From NCBI GenBank assembly GCA_008933045.1, contig WBXJ01000031.1, positions 1 through 17,100 on the forward strand: a stretch of DNA of 17,100 nucleotides, written 5' to 3'. Shown in pieces: positions 8,301 to 15,372 of the stretch. Positions within the stretch are counted from its first letter, which is position 1, and each line of letters opens with the position of its first letter. The notes below the pieces were generated by a model. It searched no databases. It was not told the DNA's origin and saw only the letters and a list, made by a program, of their open reading frames with translations. The stretch is from Verrucomicrobiota bacterium. GTDB lineage: Bacteria > Verrucomicrobiota > Verrucomicrobiia > Limisphaerales > SXQI01. The position numbers were made by a program, and so were the translations under genes.

Positions 8301-8883
8301 CGACTCGCATGCCTCGGCCACCCCCGCCGAAAGCGGCTTTAATAATGAGAGGGAAACCAATTTCCTTCGCGATCTTCAGAGCCAACGCTCGATCCTCGAC
8401 AGGCTCCTCAGTGCCGGGGAGAGTGGGAACACCGACCCGTTGTGCGAGAGCTCGAGCCGCCACCTTGTCACCCATCAGCTTCAACAATTCGGGCCGAGGC
8501 CCAACGAAAGTGATGCCATGATCGACGCAGGCTTGGGCAAACTCAGCATTCTCAGAAAGGAATCCGTAGCCCGGGTGGATCATATCTACACCCTTTGCCT
8601 TGGCTAAGGCGACGATGCCTTGAATATCCAAATATGCGCCGACAGGGCCTTTTCCCTGTCCAATTAAATAGGCTTCGTCCGCTTTAAACCGATGGACCGA
8701 GAGACGATCCTCCTGAGCATAAATGGCGACGGTTCGCAGTCCTAGTTCGGTTGCGGCGCGAAACACGCGGATGGCAATCTCGCTTCGGTTTGCTACAAGC
8801 AACTTCTTAAACACCGGCAGAGCAGGGGATGAAGGCACAGTTTTGGCCGGTGCAGAGGAAGATTTACCGCGACTTGAACTCAT
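5365..8883 (-). CDS. pyc: Pyruvate carboxylase
   Basis: A full-length 1172-residue single-chain biotin enzyme that makes oxaloacetate from pyruvate, bicarbonate and ATP (anaplerosis). The biotin carboxylase part runs from about 25 to 480: KLLVANRSEIAIRVFRA, ATP-grasp loop GGGGRGM (186-192), EMNPRIQVEH (313-322). The carboxyltransferase part begins at about 555: TDTTFRDAHQS with metal ligand D565, FRGSNAVGYSNYPDN, the probable carbamylated lysine K734 in AIKDMAGL, and HTHD with H763 and H765. A PYC/OADA central region follows, and the C-terminal biotinyl domain has K1134 in LEAMKMQ. The first 24 residues are Ser/Ala/Pro/Lys-rich and look like an unstructured extension; a GTG at codon 24 is an alternative start. 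The complete two-part architecture excludes acetyl- or propionyl-CoA carboxylase subunits. A promoter-like pair lies just upstream, within the 71-nt gap after the radical SAM gene. Confidence 0.97.
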   Translation of the reverse strand: MSSSRGKSSSAPAKTVPSSPALPVFKKLLVANRSEIAIRVFRAATELGLRTVAIYAQEDRLSVHRFKADEAYLIGQGKGPVGAYLDIQGIVALAKAKGVDMIHPGYGFLSENAEFAQACVDHGITFVGPRPELLKLMGDKVAARALAQRVGVPTLPGTEEPVEDRALALKIAKEIGFPLIIKAAFGGGGRGMRVVEKSSDLANLLDEAQGEAERSFGNASVFLEKYIPRAKHIEVQILGDRHGHVLHLHERDCSVQRRHQKVVEIAPSFGLDPKVREALCEAALKLSCAINYDNAGTVEFLLNLDTNEWFFIEMNPRIQVEHTVTEVITGIDLVRSQILVAQGRSLQGPEIDLPSQENIPRTGYAVQARITTEDPENKFTPNYGRILTYRSAAGFGIRLDGGMGEAGSVITPFYDSLLVKVTASGRDFPNALQRMDRALREFRIRGVKTNIPFIENVIANDKFRSGLATTTMIDTTPELLTFKAKRDRATKLLSFLGEVIVNGNPQAKGFHFKNSAPTLTAPSYDQKIVPPPGTRQLLLELGPKKFAEWIGKQKRLLITDTTFRDAHQSLLATRVRTLDMLAAADAVARRTPQLFSLEMWGGATFDTAMRFLREDPWQRLRLLRQRIPNICFQMLFRGSNAVGYSNYPDNVVAGFVKHSAAQGIDIFRIFDSLNYLPNLTVAMEAVQETHAICEAALCYTGDILDPKRTKYSLKYYVKMAKELEKMGAHILAIKDMAGLCRPYAAHQLVKALKDEVGIPIHFHTHDTSGINAASILQACDAKVDIVDLALASMSGSTSQPNLNSVVAALQNTPRDTRLDLDTLNEFSDYWEQVRVLYAPFDTSPKSGSAEVYLHEMPGGQYTNLKEQAASMGLGNRWPEIARCYAEVNQLFGDIVKVTPSSKVVGDMTMFLITRGIRPADVVNLEPGTTFPESVIDMLSGGLGQPMGGWPKALQDVVLGKRKALEGRPGESMAPLNFNKTRAELTLKLKRDATEDDVFSSLMYPVVFADYCKSDRDYGGVSVLPTYAFFYGLKPGEEISVDIEEGKTLFLKLINIGNPDKDGSRIISFEVNGMPREVTIFDQSIQTKVKSRLKADPDNILHVGAPIPGLITGLSVSVKTKVTKGDKLVTLEAMKMQTTLYAPCDGIVHEIVIKAGDSLDAKDLILTLDPIVP

Positions 8884-8897
8884 AAAATTTAGACAAC

Positions 8898-8926
8898 GTT
8901 ATAGGAAAACCGAGGCAAGATAGCAA
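8898..8926 (-). promoter_or_regulatory. pyc: Candidate internal promoter for pyc
   Basis: Read on the minus strand, TTGCTA (8926-8921; 4 of 6) and TATAAC (8903-8898; 5 of 6) are separated by exactly 17 nt. The -10 box ends 14 nt before the pyc ATG, giving a leader of about 8 nt. This would let pyc-trpF-lpxI-ilvE be transcribed without metG and the radical SAM gene. Confidence 0.45.
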
Positions 8927-8954
8927 AGAATACTTCGGAAACAGCCACTTTTTC

Positions 8955-10481
8955 TCACGCGGGCAAGTGGCGGCTTTGACGTTTCAACGGGGTTCTTGAT
9001 TTCTCTCGTCGTGAGGGTTGGACTTCAGGAAGGTAAGGACGCAGAAAGGGCGGTCGATCGGAGCGTCCCGCTTTTTGGTAGTCCCTCCATAACACGAGAG
9101 CAGTCTCCTCCGGAGTGTGATGGCACGCCGTTGTCAAATATTCGAACAGCCGCTCTGCGAGATCGGAAAGTGCGATCCCATGGCGACGGCCAGTCCGTTC
9201 ATACACCCAGTCTGACCAGCGTAGAAAGGCGTCAAATGGCGAAGCCTGATCCCGCCAGAGCAGCGGCGTTGTCTCGACAAAATTTCCGCTGTTAGCAACC
9301 AAATCCCAGAAGCGAGAGAATCGTCGCAGGCGTTGCATCGTGGGAAAATCAATTAACCTATTCTGCAAGATTTCGTAAGGTGGATGAGAGTTATAGACCA
9401 TGGCCCACTCGGCATCGTGACGGATGATCGGCGTGCCACGCAGTCGTTTAAGGATGCCGACCTGAATCTCCTGCGGATGGAGCGTCAGCAGCCGATTGAA
9501 GCCCGCAGCAAAACTTTCCAACGTTTCGCCGGGGAGTCCCACGATCAGATCTGCGTGGATGTGGACTCCGGTCTCCTCCCGCAGAAATTTAAAATTATCA
9601 GTCAGCCGATCGAGGTTCTGCCGACGTTTAATCGTGGCTGAGACCTCGTCGTTGAAGCTTTGGATTCCCACCTCGAATTGGAGCACCCCAGGAGGGAATC
9701 GTCGAATGCGCTCCCGAAGTGCTTCTGGCAACCGATCCGGAACCATCTCGAAGTGTAGAAATAAGCCAGGTCGCAAACGAGCCCAGAAGAAATCCAAGAT
9801 CGCTTTGCTGGTGTTGAGGTTGAGATTAAAGGTGCGATCAACAAACTTGAAATGTTGCACGCCTCGTTGGTAGAGGCGATCCATCTCCTGCAGAAATAGG
9901 TCAGTAGGAAACTGACGTACAGGAATATCGAGGGAGGAGAGACAAAATTCGCAAGTGAAGACGCATCCCCGGGAGGCTTCGACGTAAATGATGCGATGAG
10001 CGACATCTCGGTCATCATAGAGATCGTATGGCATCCGGACCTCGGAAAGATCAGGAACTGGGGAATGGATGACCTTTTGGGTTGGGCGAGTTCCGTTGAG
10101 GATCTGACGACACACGTCTGGAAATACCCGATCTGCTTCTCCGGTAATGGTGTGGTCCGCAGTTTGAACCATGAGCTGTTCCGCTGATTCGTAGCTCACC
10201 TCCGGACCGCCAAGAATCACGCACACATCGGGTCTAATTCGCTTCAGGAGGGTTACTAGTTCATTGCTCAGTTCCGCGTTCCAAATGTAAACTCCTAGAC
10301 CGATAATCTTGGGGTTGTGGGCCAGAATTACCTCCGCGATTTCAACGGGTCGTTGCGAAATGTCGAACTCAAGTAAACAAGCTCGTTCCCGCAGATCACC
10401 AAGGTTCGCCAACAGATAACGCAGGCCGAAAGCAGCATGGATAAACTTGGCGTTGAGAGTGGCGAGGACAATGTCAGCCAT
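8955..10481 (-). CDS. B12-binding-domain radical SAM protein (DUF4080 type)
   Basis: The 508-residue product has an N-terminal cobalamin-binding-like Rossmann domain (about 1-140, with LNAKFIHAAFGLRYL at 9-23 and VILGGPEVS at 88-96), then a radical SAM domain with the iron-sulfur motif C173-x3-C177-x2-C180 in SRGCVFTCEFC, and GVLQFEVGIQSFND and HADLIVGLPGET further on. The C-terminal part (from about 375) resembles the DUF4080 domain that accompanies this subfamily. Family knowledge: a SAM-cleaving enzyme, possibly a methyltransferase, whose substrate has not been established. The tail after about residue 480 is basic and Pro/Arg-rich, probably disordered. It starts only 3 nt after the metG stop, so the two are almost certainly translated from one mRNA. 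Substrate prediction is not possible from the sequence. Confidence 0.9.
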   Translation of the reverse strand: MADIVLATLNAKFIHAAFGLRYLLANLGDLRERACLLEFDISQRPVEIAEVILAHNPKIIGLGVYIWNAELSNELVTLLKRIRPDVCVILGGPEVSYESAEQLMVQTADHTITGEADRVFPDVCRQILNGTRPTQKVIHSPVPDLSEVRMPYDLYDDRDVAHRIIYVEASRGCVFTCEFCLSSLDIPVRQFPTDLFLQEMDRLYQRGVQHFKFVDRTFNLNLNTSKAILDFFWARLRPGLFLHFEMVPDRLPEALRERIRRFPPGVLQFEVGIQSFNDEVSATIKRRQNLDRLTDNFKFLREETGVHIHADLIVGLPGETLESFAAGFNRLLTLHPQEIQVGILKRLRGTPIIRHDAEWAMVYNSHPPYEILQNRLIDFPTMQRLRRFSRFWDLVANSGNFVETTPLLWRDQASPFDAFLRWSDWVYERTGRRHGIALSDLAERLFEYLTTACHHTPEETALVLWRDYQKAGRSDRPPFLRPYLPEVQPSRREKSRTPLKRQSRHLPA

Positions 10482-10484
10482 GGG

Positions 10485-12065
10485 TCACGCGGGGCTCGGC
10501 AGCGTGTCTCGACGTGGAAACAACGGTGCAGGATCGTTTGTCACATGGCCAGAAGGCAGCCCACCCCAAACGGCGAGGTTGAAGTCGCTGGGAGACTTAA
10601 GCAGGCCAAGTTGGGCAAAGATTTTCTCGGCGGTCGAAGGCAAAAATGGCCAGATTAGCACCGCAAGAATTCGGCAGACCTCCATAAGATTATAGAGAAT
10701 CTCATCAAGCCGTTGGGCTTGCGCGGGATCCTTCGCGAGCTTGAAGGGTGCTGTTTGATCGATGTATTGATTTGCGTGGGTGATGAGACTGAAAAGGGTT
10801 TGAAGTGCTCCTTGAAGGTCTGGTTCCAAAAGTTGTTTGCGAACAGCTTCAACAGTTTTTGATGCCTCATGAGCCAGTTCATCGTGACGTGCTGGGACCG
10901 TTTTGTTGCGGTAACTCCGGAGCATCGCCAAGGAACGGTTAAGTAAGTTGCCGATACCGTTGGCCAGCTCTGCCGTGTAGCGGGAGGCAAAACCTGCATC
11001 CGTCCAATTCCCATCGGGTCCAATGGCAAGTTCGCGTGTGACATAATAGCGGAAGGCATCAAGACCCCAATCCTTAATCACTGCGAGGGGATCAATAATA
11101 TTGCCGGTGCTTTTAGAAATTTTTTCTCCATCCTTTTGCCACCAACCATGGACTAAAATTTGTTTCGGTAACGACAAGCCGATTGCTTTGAGCATGATGG
11201 GCCAGTAGACCGCATGAAATTTCAGGATATCCTTACCAATCACGTGGAGATCTGCAGGCCAAAGAGCGAGCCGCTGATCACCAGTTGGTTCGTTAAGCTT
11301 GAGGTCAGGCAAGGCAGCCCGCAATGCAGGATCCCCATATGCGGCCGGAACAGAAATGTAGTTCGCTAACGCATCAAACCAAACGTAAGTGACGTATTCG
11401 GGATCAAATGGTAGCGGAATCCCCCAACTCAATCGAGCCGCAGGTCGGGTGATACATAAATCTTCCAGATCGTTATTTTTAAGAAAACCAAGCACTTCAT
11501 TCCGGCGATAACTTGGGGCGATGAAATCCGGATTGTGTTCGATATAGTCGATGAGCCATTGTTGGTGATCGCGTAGTTTGAAATAGTAGTTCTCCTCAAC
11601 CAACTCAGTCACCTCACCATAGATCGAATCGAAACTTCCATCAGGCCGTCGGTCTTTCTCTGTGAGAAAAGTTTCTTGGCGGGTGGAGTAAAATCCTCGG
11701 TATTTGGATCGATAAAAATGACCCTCGTTATTGAGCTTGGTCAGGATAGCTTGCACCACACTCTTATGGCGAGGATCAGAGGTGCGTACAAAATCCTGAT
11801 TCGAGAGTTGGAGTTCTGTAGCAAATGTGCGCCAGTCCAGAGCCAACGCATCACAGTAAGCCTGTGGGCTTTTGCCTTCGCTCTGTGCGGCTTGTTGAAC
11901 TTTTTGACCGTGTTCATCGAGACCGGTCAAGAAGAACACTTCCTGGCCAAGACTGCGCCGAGCGCGGGCGATCACATCGCTCACGACTTTTTCATAAGCA
12001 TGCCCTAAATGCGGCTGGCCGTTGACATAGTCGATTGCAGTCGTGAGATAAAAACTCTTCGTCAT
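10485..12065 (-). CDS. metG: Methionyl-tRNA synthetase
   Basis: A 526-residue class I synthetase that charges tRNA-Met. The HIGH signature is HLGH (19-22), the lid motif is FFLTGLDEHGQK (44-55), the methionine pocket region is YVWFDALANY (227-236) and the KMSKS loop is KISKS (315-319). The anticodon-binding helical domain follows and ends near 500. The connective insert reads YRGFYSTRQETFLTE (122-136), where zinc-binding MetRS forms carry Cys-x2-Cys; no cysteines are present, so this is a zinc-free type. The C-terminal EMAPII-like tRNA-binding module of E. coli MetG is absent. The tail after about 500 is low-complexity. It is the first gene of the minus-strand block and divergent from the phosphatase gene. 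No clear promoter or ribosome binding site was found at its ATG. Confidence 0.96.
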   Translation of the reverse strand: MTKSFYLTTAIDYVNGQPHLGHAYEKVVSDVIARARRSLGQEVFFLTGLDEHGQKVQQAAQSEGKSPQAYCDALALDWRTFATELQLSNQDFVRTSDPRHKSVVQAILTKLNNEGHFYRSKYRGFYSTRQETFLTEKDRRPDGSFDSIYGEVTELVEENYYFKLRDHQQWLIDYIEHNPDFIAPSYRRNEVLGFLKNNDLEDLCITRPAARLSWGIPLPFDPEYVTYVWFDALANYISVPAAYGDPALRAALPDLKLNEPTGDQRLALWPADLHVIGKDILKFHAVYWPIMLKAIGLSLPKQILVHGWWQKDGEKISKSTGNIIDPLAVIKDWGLDAFRYYVTRELAIGPDGNWTDAGFASRYTAELANGIGNLLNRSLAMLRSYRNKTVPARHDELAHEASKTVEAVRKQLLEPDLQGALQTLFSLITHANQYIDQTAPFKLAKDPAQAQRLDEILYNLMEVCRILAVLIWPFLPSTAEKIFAQLGLLKSPSDFNLAVWGGLPSGHVTNDPAPLFPRRDTLPSPA

Positions 12066-12273
12066 CTGCTAGGTAGATTGAAGCAATGGCCTCCAATTGG
12101 CAACGTCGGTTGAAGTTGATTTCTCAACCCTTGGATGGATTCATCCATGGTTACTCCGACGGATCATGGGTCCCTGCTTGCCAGTGAGTATCAAGTCGGA
12201 CAAAGTCAAGCGGTCTGCCTGTTGTGAAGAAGTTACTCTCTCTACAATTCCGACCCAGCAGCAGAAATTTTGC
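12066..12273. other. Divergent spacer between metG and the phosphatase gene
   Basis: This 208-bp gap should hold promoters for both directions. It contains an inverted repeat ATGGAT-TC-ATCCAT (12135-12148) and the palindrome CCAATTGG near 12093. An open frame from 12097 reads in phase into the phosphatase gene, but its 59 extra residues match no domain and I treat it as noncoding. Confidence 0.5.
12222..12248 (+). promoter_or_regulatory. Candidate promoter of the receiver-PAS-phosphatase gene
   Basis: TTGTGA (12222-12227; 4 of 6) and TACAAT (12243-12248; 5 of 6) have a short 15-nt spacer. The implied start site near 12255 fits translation from ATG 12274 and would exclude the longer frame from 12097. 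Confidence 0.3.
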
Positions 12274-14301
12274 ATGAGCGAATCGAAGGTTCATATTTTA
12301 TTAGTGGCATTGAGCCCAGACTACACAGGGACAATCCGAGGCTTGCTCATCGACGCACTCATGCCCGCCTTCCAATTGGAATGGTTGCCGAGCTTACGCA
12401 GTGGGATGGAACGCCTTGATCGTTCCAAGGTGGATGTGGTGCTATTAGATTTATCGCTGCCTGACTGCGCTGGATTACGCGGCTTTATCGAGCTTCGTTC
12501 GCACGCCCCCCAAGTTCCCATCATCGTCTTGAGCGACGTTGATGATGATTTAATGGCAGTTCAGGCGGTGCATGAAGGGGCTCAAGATTATTTGGTTAAG
12601 GGACGGATGAACGGCCATCTGCTGACTCGTTCGATCCTTTATGCTATCGAACGTAAACGAACCGAGGCCGCGTTGGTTTCTGTTCAAGCGAAGTATCGAA
12701 AAATATTCGAAAACACAATCGAAGGCATTTTTCAAACAAGCCCCGATGGACAATACTTGGAAGCAAACCGCGCTCTCGCTCGAATTTATGGCTACGGCAC
12801 TGCTGAAGAGTTGATGTCAAATTTGACCAACATCGCACGCGACTTGTACGTTGATAACTACCGCCGCGAAGAGTTTATCTCGTTGATGGGTAGTCAGGAT
12901 TTTGTCAGCGGTTTTGAATCTCAAATCCGGCGCAAGGACGGTAAAATTATTTGGATATCTGAAAATGTCCGAGTGGTTCGAAACGGAACCGGTCAGGTTA
13001 TTTTTTACGAAGGCACCGTCGAGGATATCACCGTCAAAAAGCAAGCCGAACTCGACCTTCTTAACTCTGAAAAGCTCTACCATTCCTTGGTGGAAACGTT
13101 GCCCCAGAATATTTTTAGAAAGAATCTTCTGGAGCAATTTACCTTCGCCAACAAGAGGTTTTGCGAAACATTAGGTAAGCCATTGGCTGAAATTATCGGG
13201 AAAACCGACTTTGATTTTTTCCCTCCAGAAATGGCCGCTCAGTACCAGCGAGATGATCAAGAAATTTTGAAATCGGGTCGCATGTTCGAGACGATCGAGG
13301 AAAACCAACCGCCGGGTATGGATCGAATCTACGTCAACGTTGTTAAGACGCCGCTCTACAGTGCGACTGGGGAAATCATGGGGCTTCAGGGTATTTTTTG
13401 GGACATTACCCGCCGCCGACGAGCCGAAGAAGGACTTAAGAAAGCGAACCTCGATCTTGCACGCAGTCAGGAGGAACTGACGGCAAAGAATAATCAGATG
13501 ACGGAGGATCTCCGAATGGCTCGCGAGATACAACTGGCAATCCTTCCCCAGCAGTATCCGTTGTTTCCTAAAAGTGCTTCACGCGAGACCAGTGTGTTGA
13601 AGTTTTCTCACCGGTATATTCCAAGCGGGGAGGTTGGTGGTGATTTTTTTAACGTGCTCGCACTTTCAGAAACTAAGGCTGGAGTTTTTATTTGTGATGT
13701 TATGGGGCATGGAGTGCGATCCGCACTTGTTACGGCTATTGTGCGCGCCTTAGTCGAAGAATTGACACGCTTCGCCGCTGACCCCGGCGAGTTGCTCGGG
13801 CGGATTAACCACGATCTTAGGGCCATCCTTAAACAATGCGGGACTCCACTTTACACCACCGCATTTTACATGGTTGTGGATATCGAGACGCGCCAACTTT
13901 GGTATTCCAACGCAGGTCATCCCAAACCGCTGATTGCTCATCGAAAAACTGGGGCAGTCGATTATTTAGAAAATGATTCCGGCAAAAATCAACCGGCGCT
14001 GGGGCTGTTTGGCGACATCAATTTCGTCACAACGAAACGATCATTTTCTCCGGATGACCTCATCGTGTTATTTACTGATGGAGTTTATGACGTGGAATTG
14101 GATGGCCAACTGTTGAGCCCTGATTGGTTGCACGATCAACTCAAGACCAGAATGCAATCCCCTGTCGCTGAGATATTTGATCAAATCCTTGATCAGCTTA
14201 AGCGCGGCCAAGGTGGGGAGGAATTTGAGGATGATATGTGCCTGCTTGGCATGGAAATCAGCGCGTGCTTACCGGAACCCTCAGGAAGCGGCACGAGCTA
14301 A
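12274..14301 (+). CDS. Receiver-PAS-PAS-PP2C (RsbU/SpoIIE-type) phosphatase
   Basis: The predicted protein of 675 residues (start MSESKVHILLVA) has a receiver-like domain (about 5-121) with phosphoacceptor D59 in VVLLDLSLPD, S87 and K109 in DYLVKG; the acidic pair normally found after the first strand (LLVED) is replaced by LLVAL. PAS domain 1 spans about 139-261 (IFENTIEGIFQTSPDG, EDITVKK), PAS domain 2 about 267-381 (FWDITRRRRAEE), a coiled coil about 381-415, then a PP2C phosphatase (about 417-662). The latter shows SGEVGGDFF (D457), DVMGHG (D475), LFTDGVYD (D602) and EDD (653-654), the metal-binding acidic residues of the SpoIIE/RsbU family. Family members dephosphorylate anti-sigma-factor antagonists in partner-switching pathways; no antagonist or anti-sigma kinase gene is nearby, so the target is unknown. 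The stop overlaps the convergent small gene by 4 bp. Confidence 0.92.
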   Translation: MSESKVHILLVALSPDYTGTIRGLLIDALMPAFQLEWLPSLRSGMERLDRSKVDVVLLDLSLPDCAGLRGFIELRSHAPQVPIIVLSDVDDDLMAVQAVHEGAQDYLVKGRMNGHLLTRSILYAIERKRTEAALVSVQAKYRKIFENTIEGIFQTSPDGQYLEANRALARIYGYGTAEELMSNLTNIARDLYVDNYRREEFISLMGSQDFVSGFESQIRRKDGKIIWISENVRVVRNGTGQVIFYEGTVEDITVKKQAELDLLNSEKLYHSLVETLPQNIFRKNLLEQFTFANKRFCETLGKPLAEIIGKTDFDFFPPEMAAQYQRDDQEILKSGRMFETIEENQPPGMDRIYVNVVKTPLYSATGEIMGLQGIFWDITRRRRAEEGLKKANLDLARSQEELTAKNNQMTEDLRMAREIQLAILPQQYPLFPKSASRETSVLKFSHRYIPSGEVGGDFFNVLALSETKAGVFICDVMGHGVRSALVTAIVRALVEELTRFAADPGELLGRINHDLRAILKQCGTPLYTTAFYMVVDIETRQLWYSNAGHPKPLIAHRKTGAVDYLENDSGKNQPALGLFGDINFVTTKRSFSPDDLIVLFTDGVYDVELDGQLLSPDWLHDQLKTRMQSPVAEIFDQILDQLKRGQGGEEFEDDMCLLGMEISACLPEPSGSGTS

Positions 14302-14567
14302 TTTTGTTCAGGCCGATGTCGGTGCAATCCGACTGAATGAGCTAAATCATCAAACTCGGCATGGGAAAGGTCTTCAAGGTGTTTCCCTTTTGTTTTCAGT
14401 TTTTCGTTAATCTTCACGGCTTTTTCTGTCATGACCTCGTGGGTTTCCTGAGTGCCGCCAACCAAGGCAAAATTAGGACCTTGAGTGATCCGACGATGAC
14501 CATCCGTATCCAGCCCGACCCCAAGGATCATCGCTTTCTTTTTTGTCTTACCATTCTTTTCAGGCAT
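14298..14567 (-). CDS. Small conserved-looking protein of unknown function
   Basis: An 89-residue protein without signal peptide or membrane segment. After a lysine-rich start (MPEKNGKTKKKA) it reads MILGVGLDTDGHRRITQG, then NFALVGGTQETHEVMTEKAV, then a predicted helix VKINEKLKTKGKHLEDLS and a C-terminal DLAHSVGL. The sharp compositional order (beta-rich start, charged helices) looks like a genuine folded protein; I recall similar short hypothetical proteins from Verrucomicrobiota and Planctomycetota but cannot name a family. Met13 (before ILGVG) is an alternative start. It lies 48 nt after yggS in the same direction and has a promoter-like pair directly upstream. Its TAG stop overlaps the TAA stop of the convergent phosphatase gene. 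The function is unknown. Confidence 0.75.
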   Translation of the reverse strand: MPEKNGKTKKKAMILGVGLDTDGHRRITQGPNFALVGGTQETHEVMTEKAVKINEKLKTKGKHLEDLSHAEFDDLAHSVGLHRHRPEQN

Positions 14568-14573
14568 AGGCTC

Positions 14574-14602
14574 ACTTTATGGATCAGTAGTGGTTTTGTA
14601 AA
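14574..14602 (-). promoter_or_regulatory. Candidate promoter of the 89-residue protein gene
   Basis: On the minus strand TTTACA (14602-14597; 5 of 6) and TAAAGT (14579-14574; 4 of 6) are spaced by 17 nt. The -10 box ends 6 nt before the ATG at 14567, so transcription could start at the start codon. Confidence 0.4.
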
Positions 14603-14615
14603 ATTTCAAAACTCG

Positions 14616-15338
14616 TTAATCGAGTTCTTGTGATCGAAATTCATTGAGAGTTTTTGTGATTGATCGAGGTCCGAACAACGCCGTCCCAATCCTAATGAGA
14701 GTGGCACCTTCCTCAATGGCGACCTCAAAATCACCACTCATCCCCATGCTCAAGTGCGGAAGCGGCACTCCAAGTGCGACTTCACAGGCTGATTTACACT
14801 CGTGCATTTTTCGGAAAAACTTTCTCGCCTGCTCAGGATCAGGACTGTAAGGCGCGATCGTCATCAGGCCGTGGACTTCAAGATGCGGGAGGTCGTTGAC
14901 TCGAAGAAGCGTTGGCACCACATCGGCTGGTGCCAGACCATACTTGCTCCCCTCACCACCCACATTAACCTCCAAAAATACTTTCTTAGTGCGCCCCAGT
15001 TTTTGGGCCCATTTCTCCAACTCTTGCGCCAACTCAAACCCATCGACCCCTTGAATAAAATCAAACAACATCACCGCATCGCGGCATTTGTTGGATTGCA
15101 GGTGACCGATCATGTGCCATTTGAGATGGGATGGGCATGAGGAGATTTTTGCTTTGGCTTCCTGCACCTTATTTTCGCCGAATAGAATCAAACCTTCTTC
15201 AGAGAGGGCACGAATAGCCTGTGGAGGCTGCCCTTTACTGACTGCAAGCAACTCCACGCTTTTTCGGGATCGACCCACCCTCTGGCAAGCTGCTGCGATT
15301 CGTGTCTCGATCGCCAGAAGATTGTCCGCATAATTCAT
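14616..15338 (-). CDS. yggS: YggS/PLPBP family pyridoxal phosphate homeostasis protein
   Basis: A full-length 240-residue single-domain PLP-binding TIM barrel related to alanine racemase. K35 in LLAVSKGQP is the Schiff-base lysine; further family marks are LILFGENKVQEAKAK (50-64), LKWHMIGHLQSNK (72-84), EVNVGGEGSKYGL, and the phosphate-binding HLSMGMSGDFEVAIEEGAT and IRIGTALFG near the C-terminus. Family members are not known to have enzymatic activity; they buffer and deliver free PLP and influence amino-acid metabolism. The gene is followed 48 nt later by the 89-residue protein gene and is divergent from the J-like gene. The promoter-like pair upstream places transcription start at the ATG. 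A functional link to the PLP enzyme IlvE elsewhere in the window is only a possibility. Confidence 0.95.
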   Translation of the reverse strand: MNYADNLLAIETRIAAACQRVGRSRKSVELLAVSKGQPPQAIRALSEEGLILFGENKVQEAKAKISSCPSHLKWHMIGHLQSNKCRDAVMLFDFIQGVDGFELAQELEKWAQKLGRTKKVFLEVNVGGEGSKYGLAPADVVPTLLRVNDLPHLEVHGLMTIAPYSPDPEQARKFFRKMHECKSACEVALGVPLPHLSMGMSGDFEVAIEEGATLIRIGTALFGPRSITKTLNEFRSQELD

Positions 15339-15344
15339 GAAGTT

Positions 15345-15372
15345 AAGATAGGGAGAGCCTTTGCGAGGTCAA
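15345..15372 (-). promoter_or_regulatory. yggS: Candidate promoter of yggS
   Basis: On the minus strand TTGACC (15372-15367; 5 of 6) and TATCTT (15350-15345; 4 of 6) are spaced by 16 nt, and the -10 box ends exactly 6 nt before the ATG at 15338. The -35 box touches the left arm of the inverted repeat at 15371-15392. Confidence 0.45.

Noticed and set aside
14593..14612. GTTTTG / CAAAAC inverted repeat after yggS as a terminator
   Set aside because: AT-only stem of low stability that overlaps the candidate -35 box of the next gene; no T-run on the minus strand.
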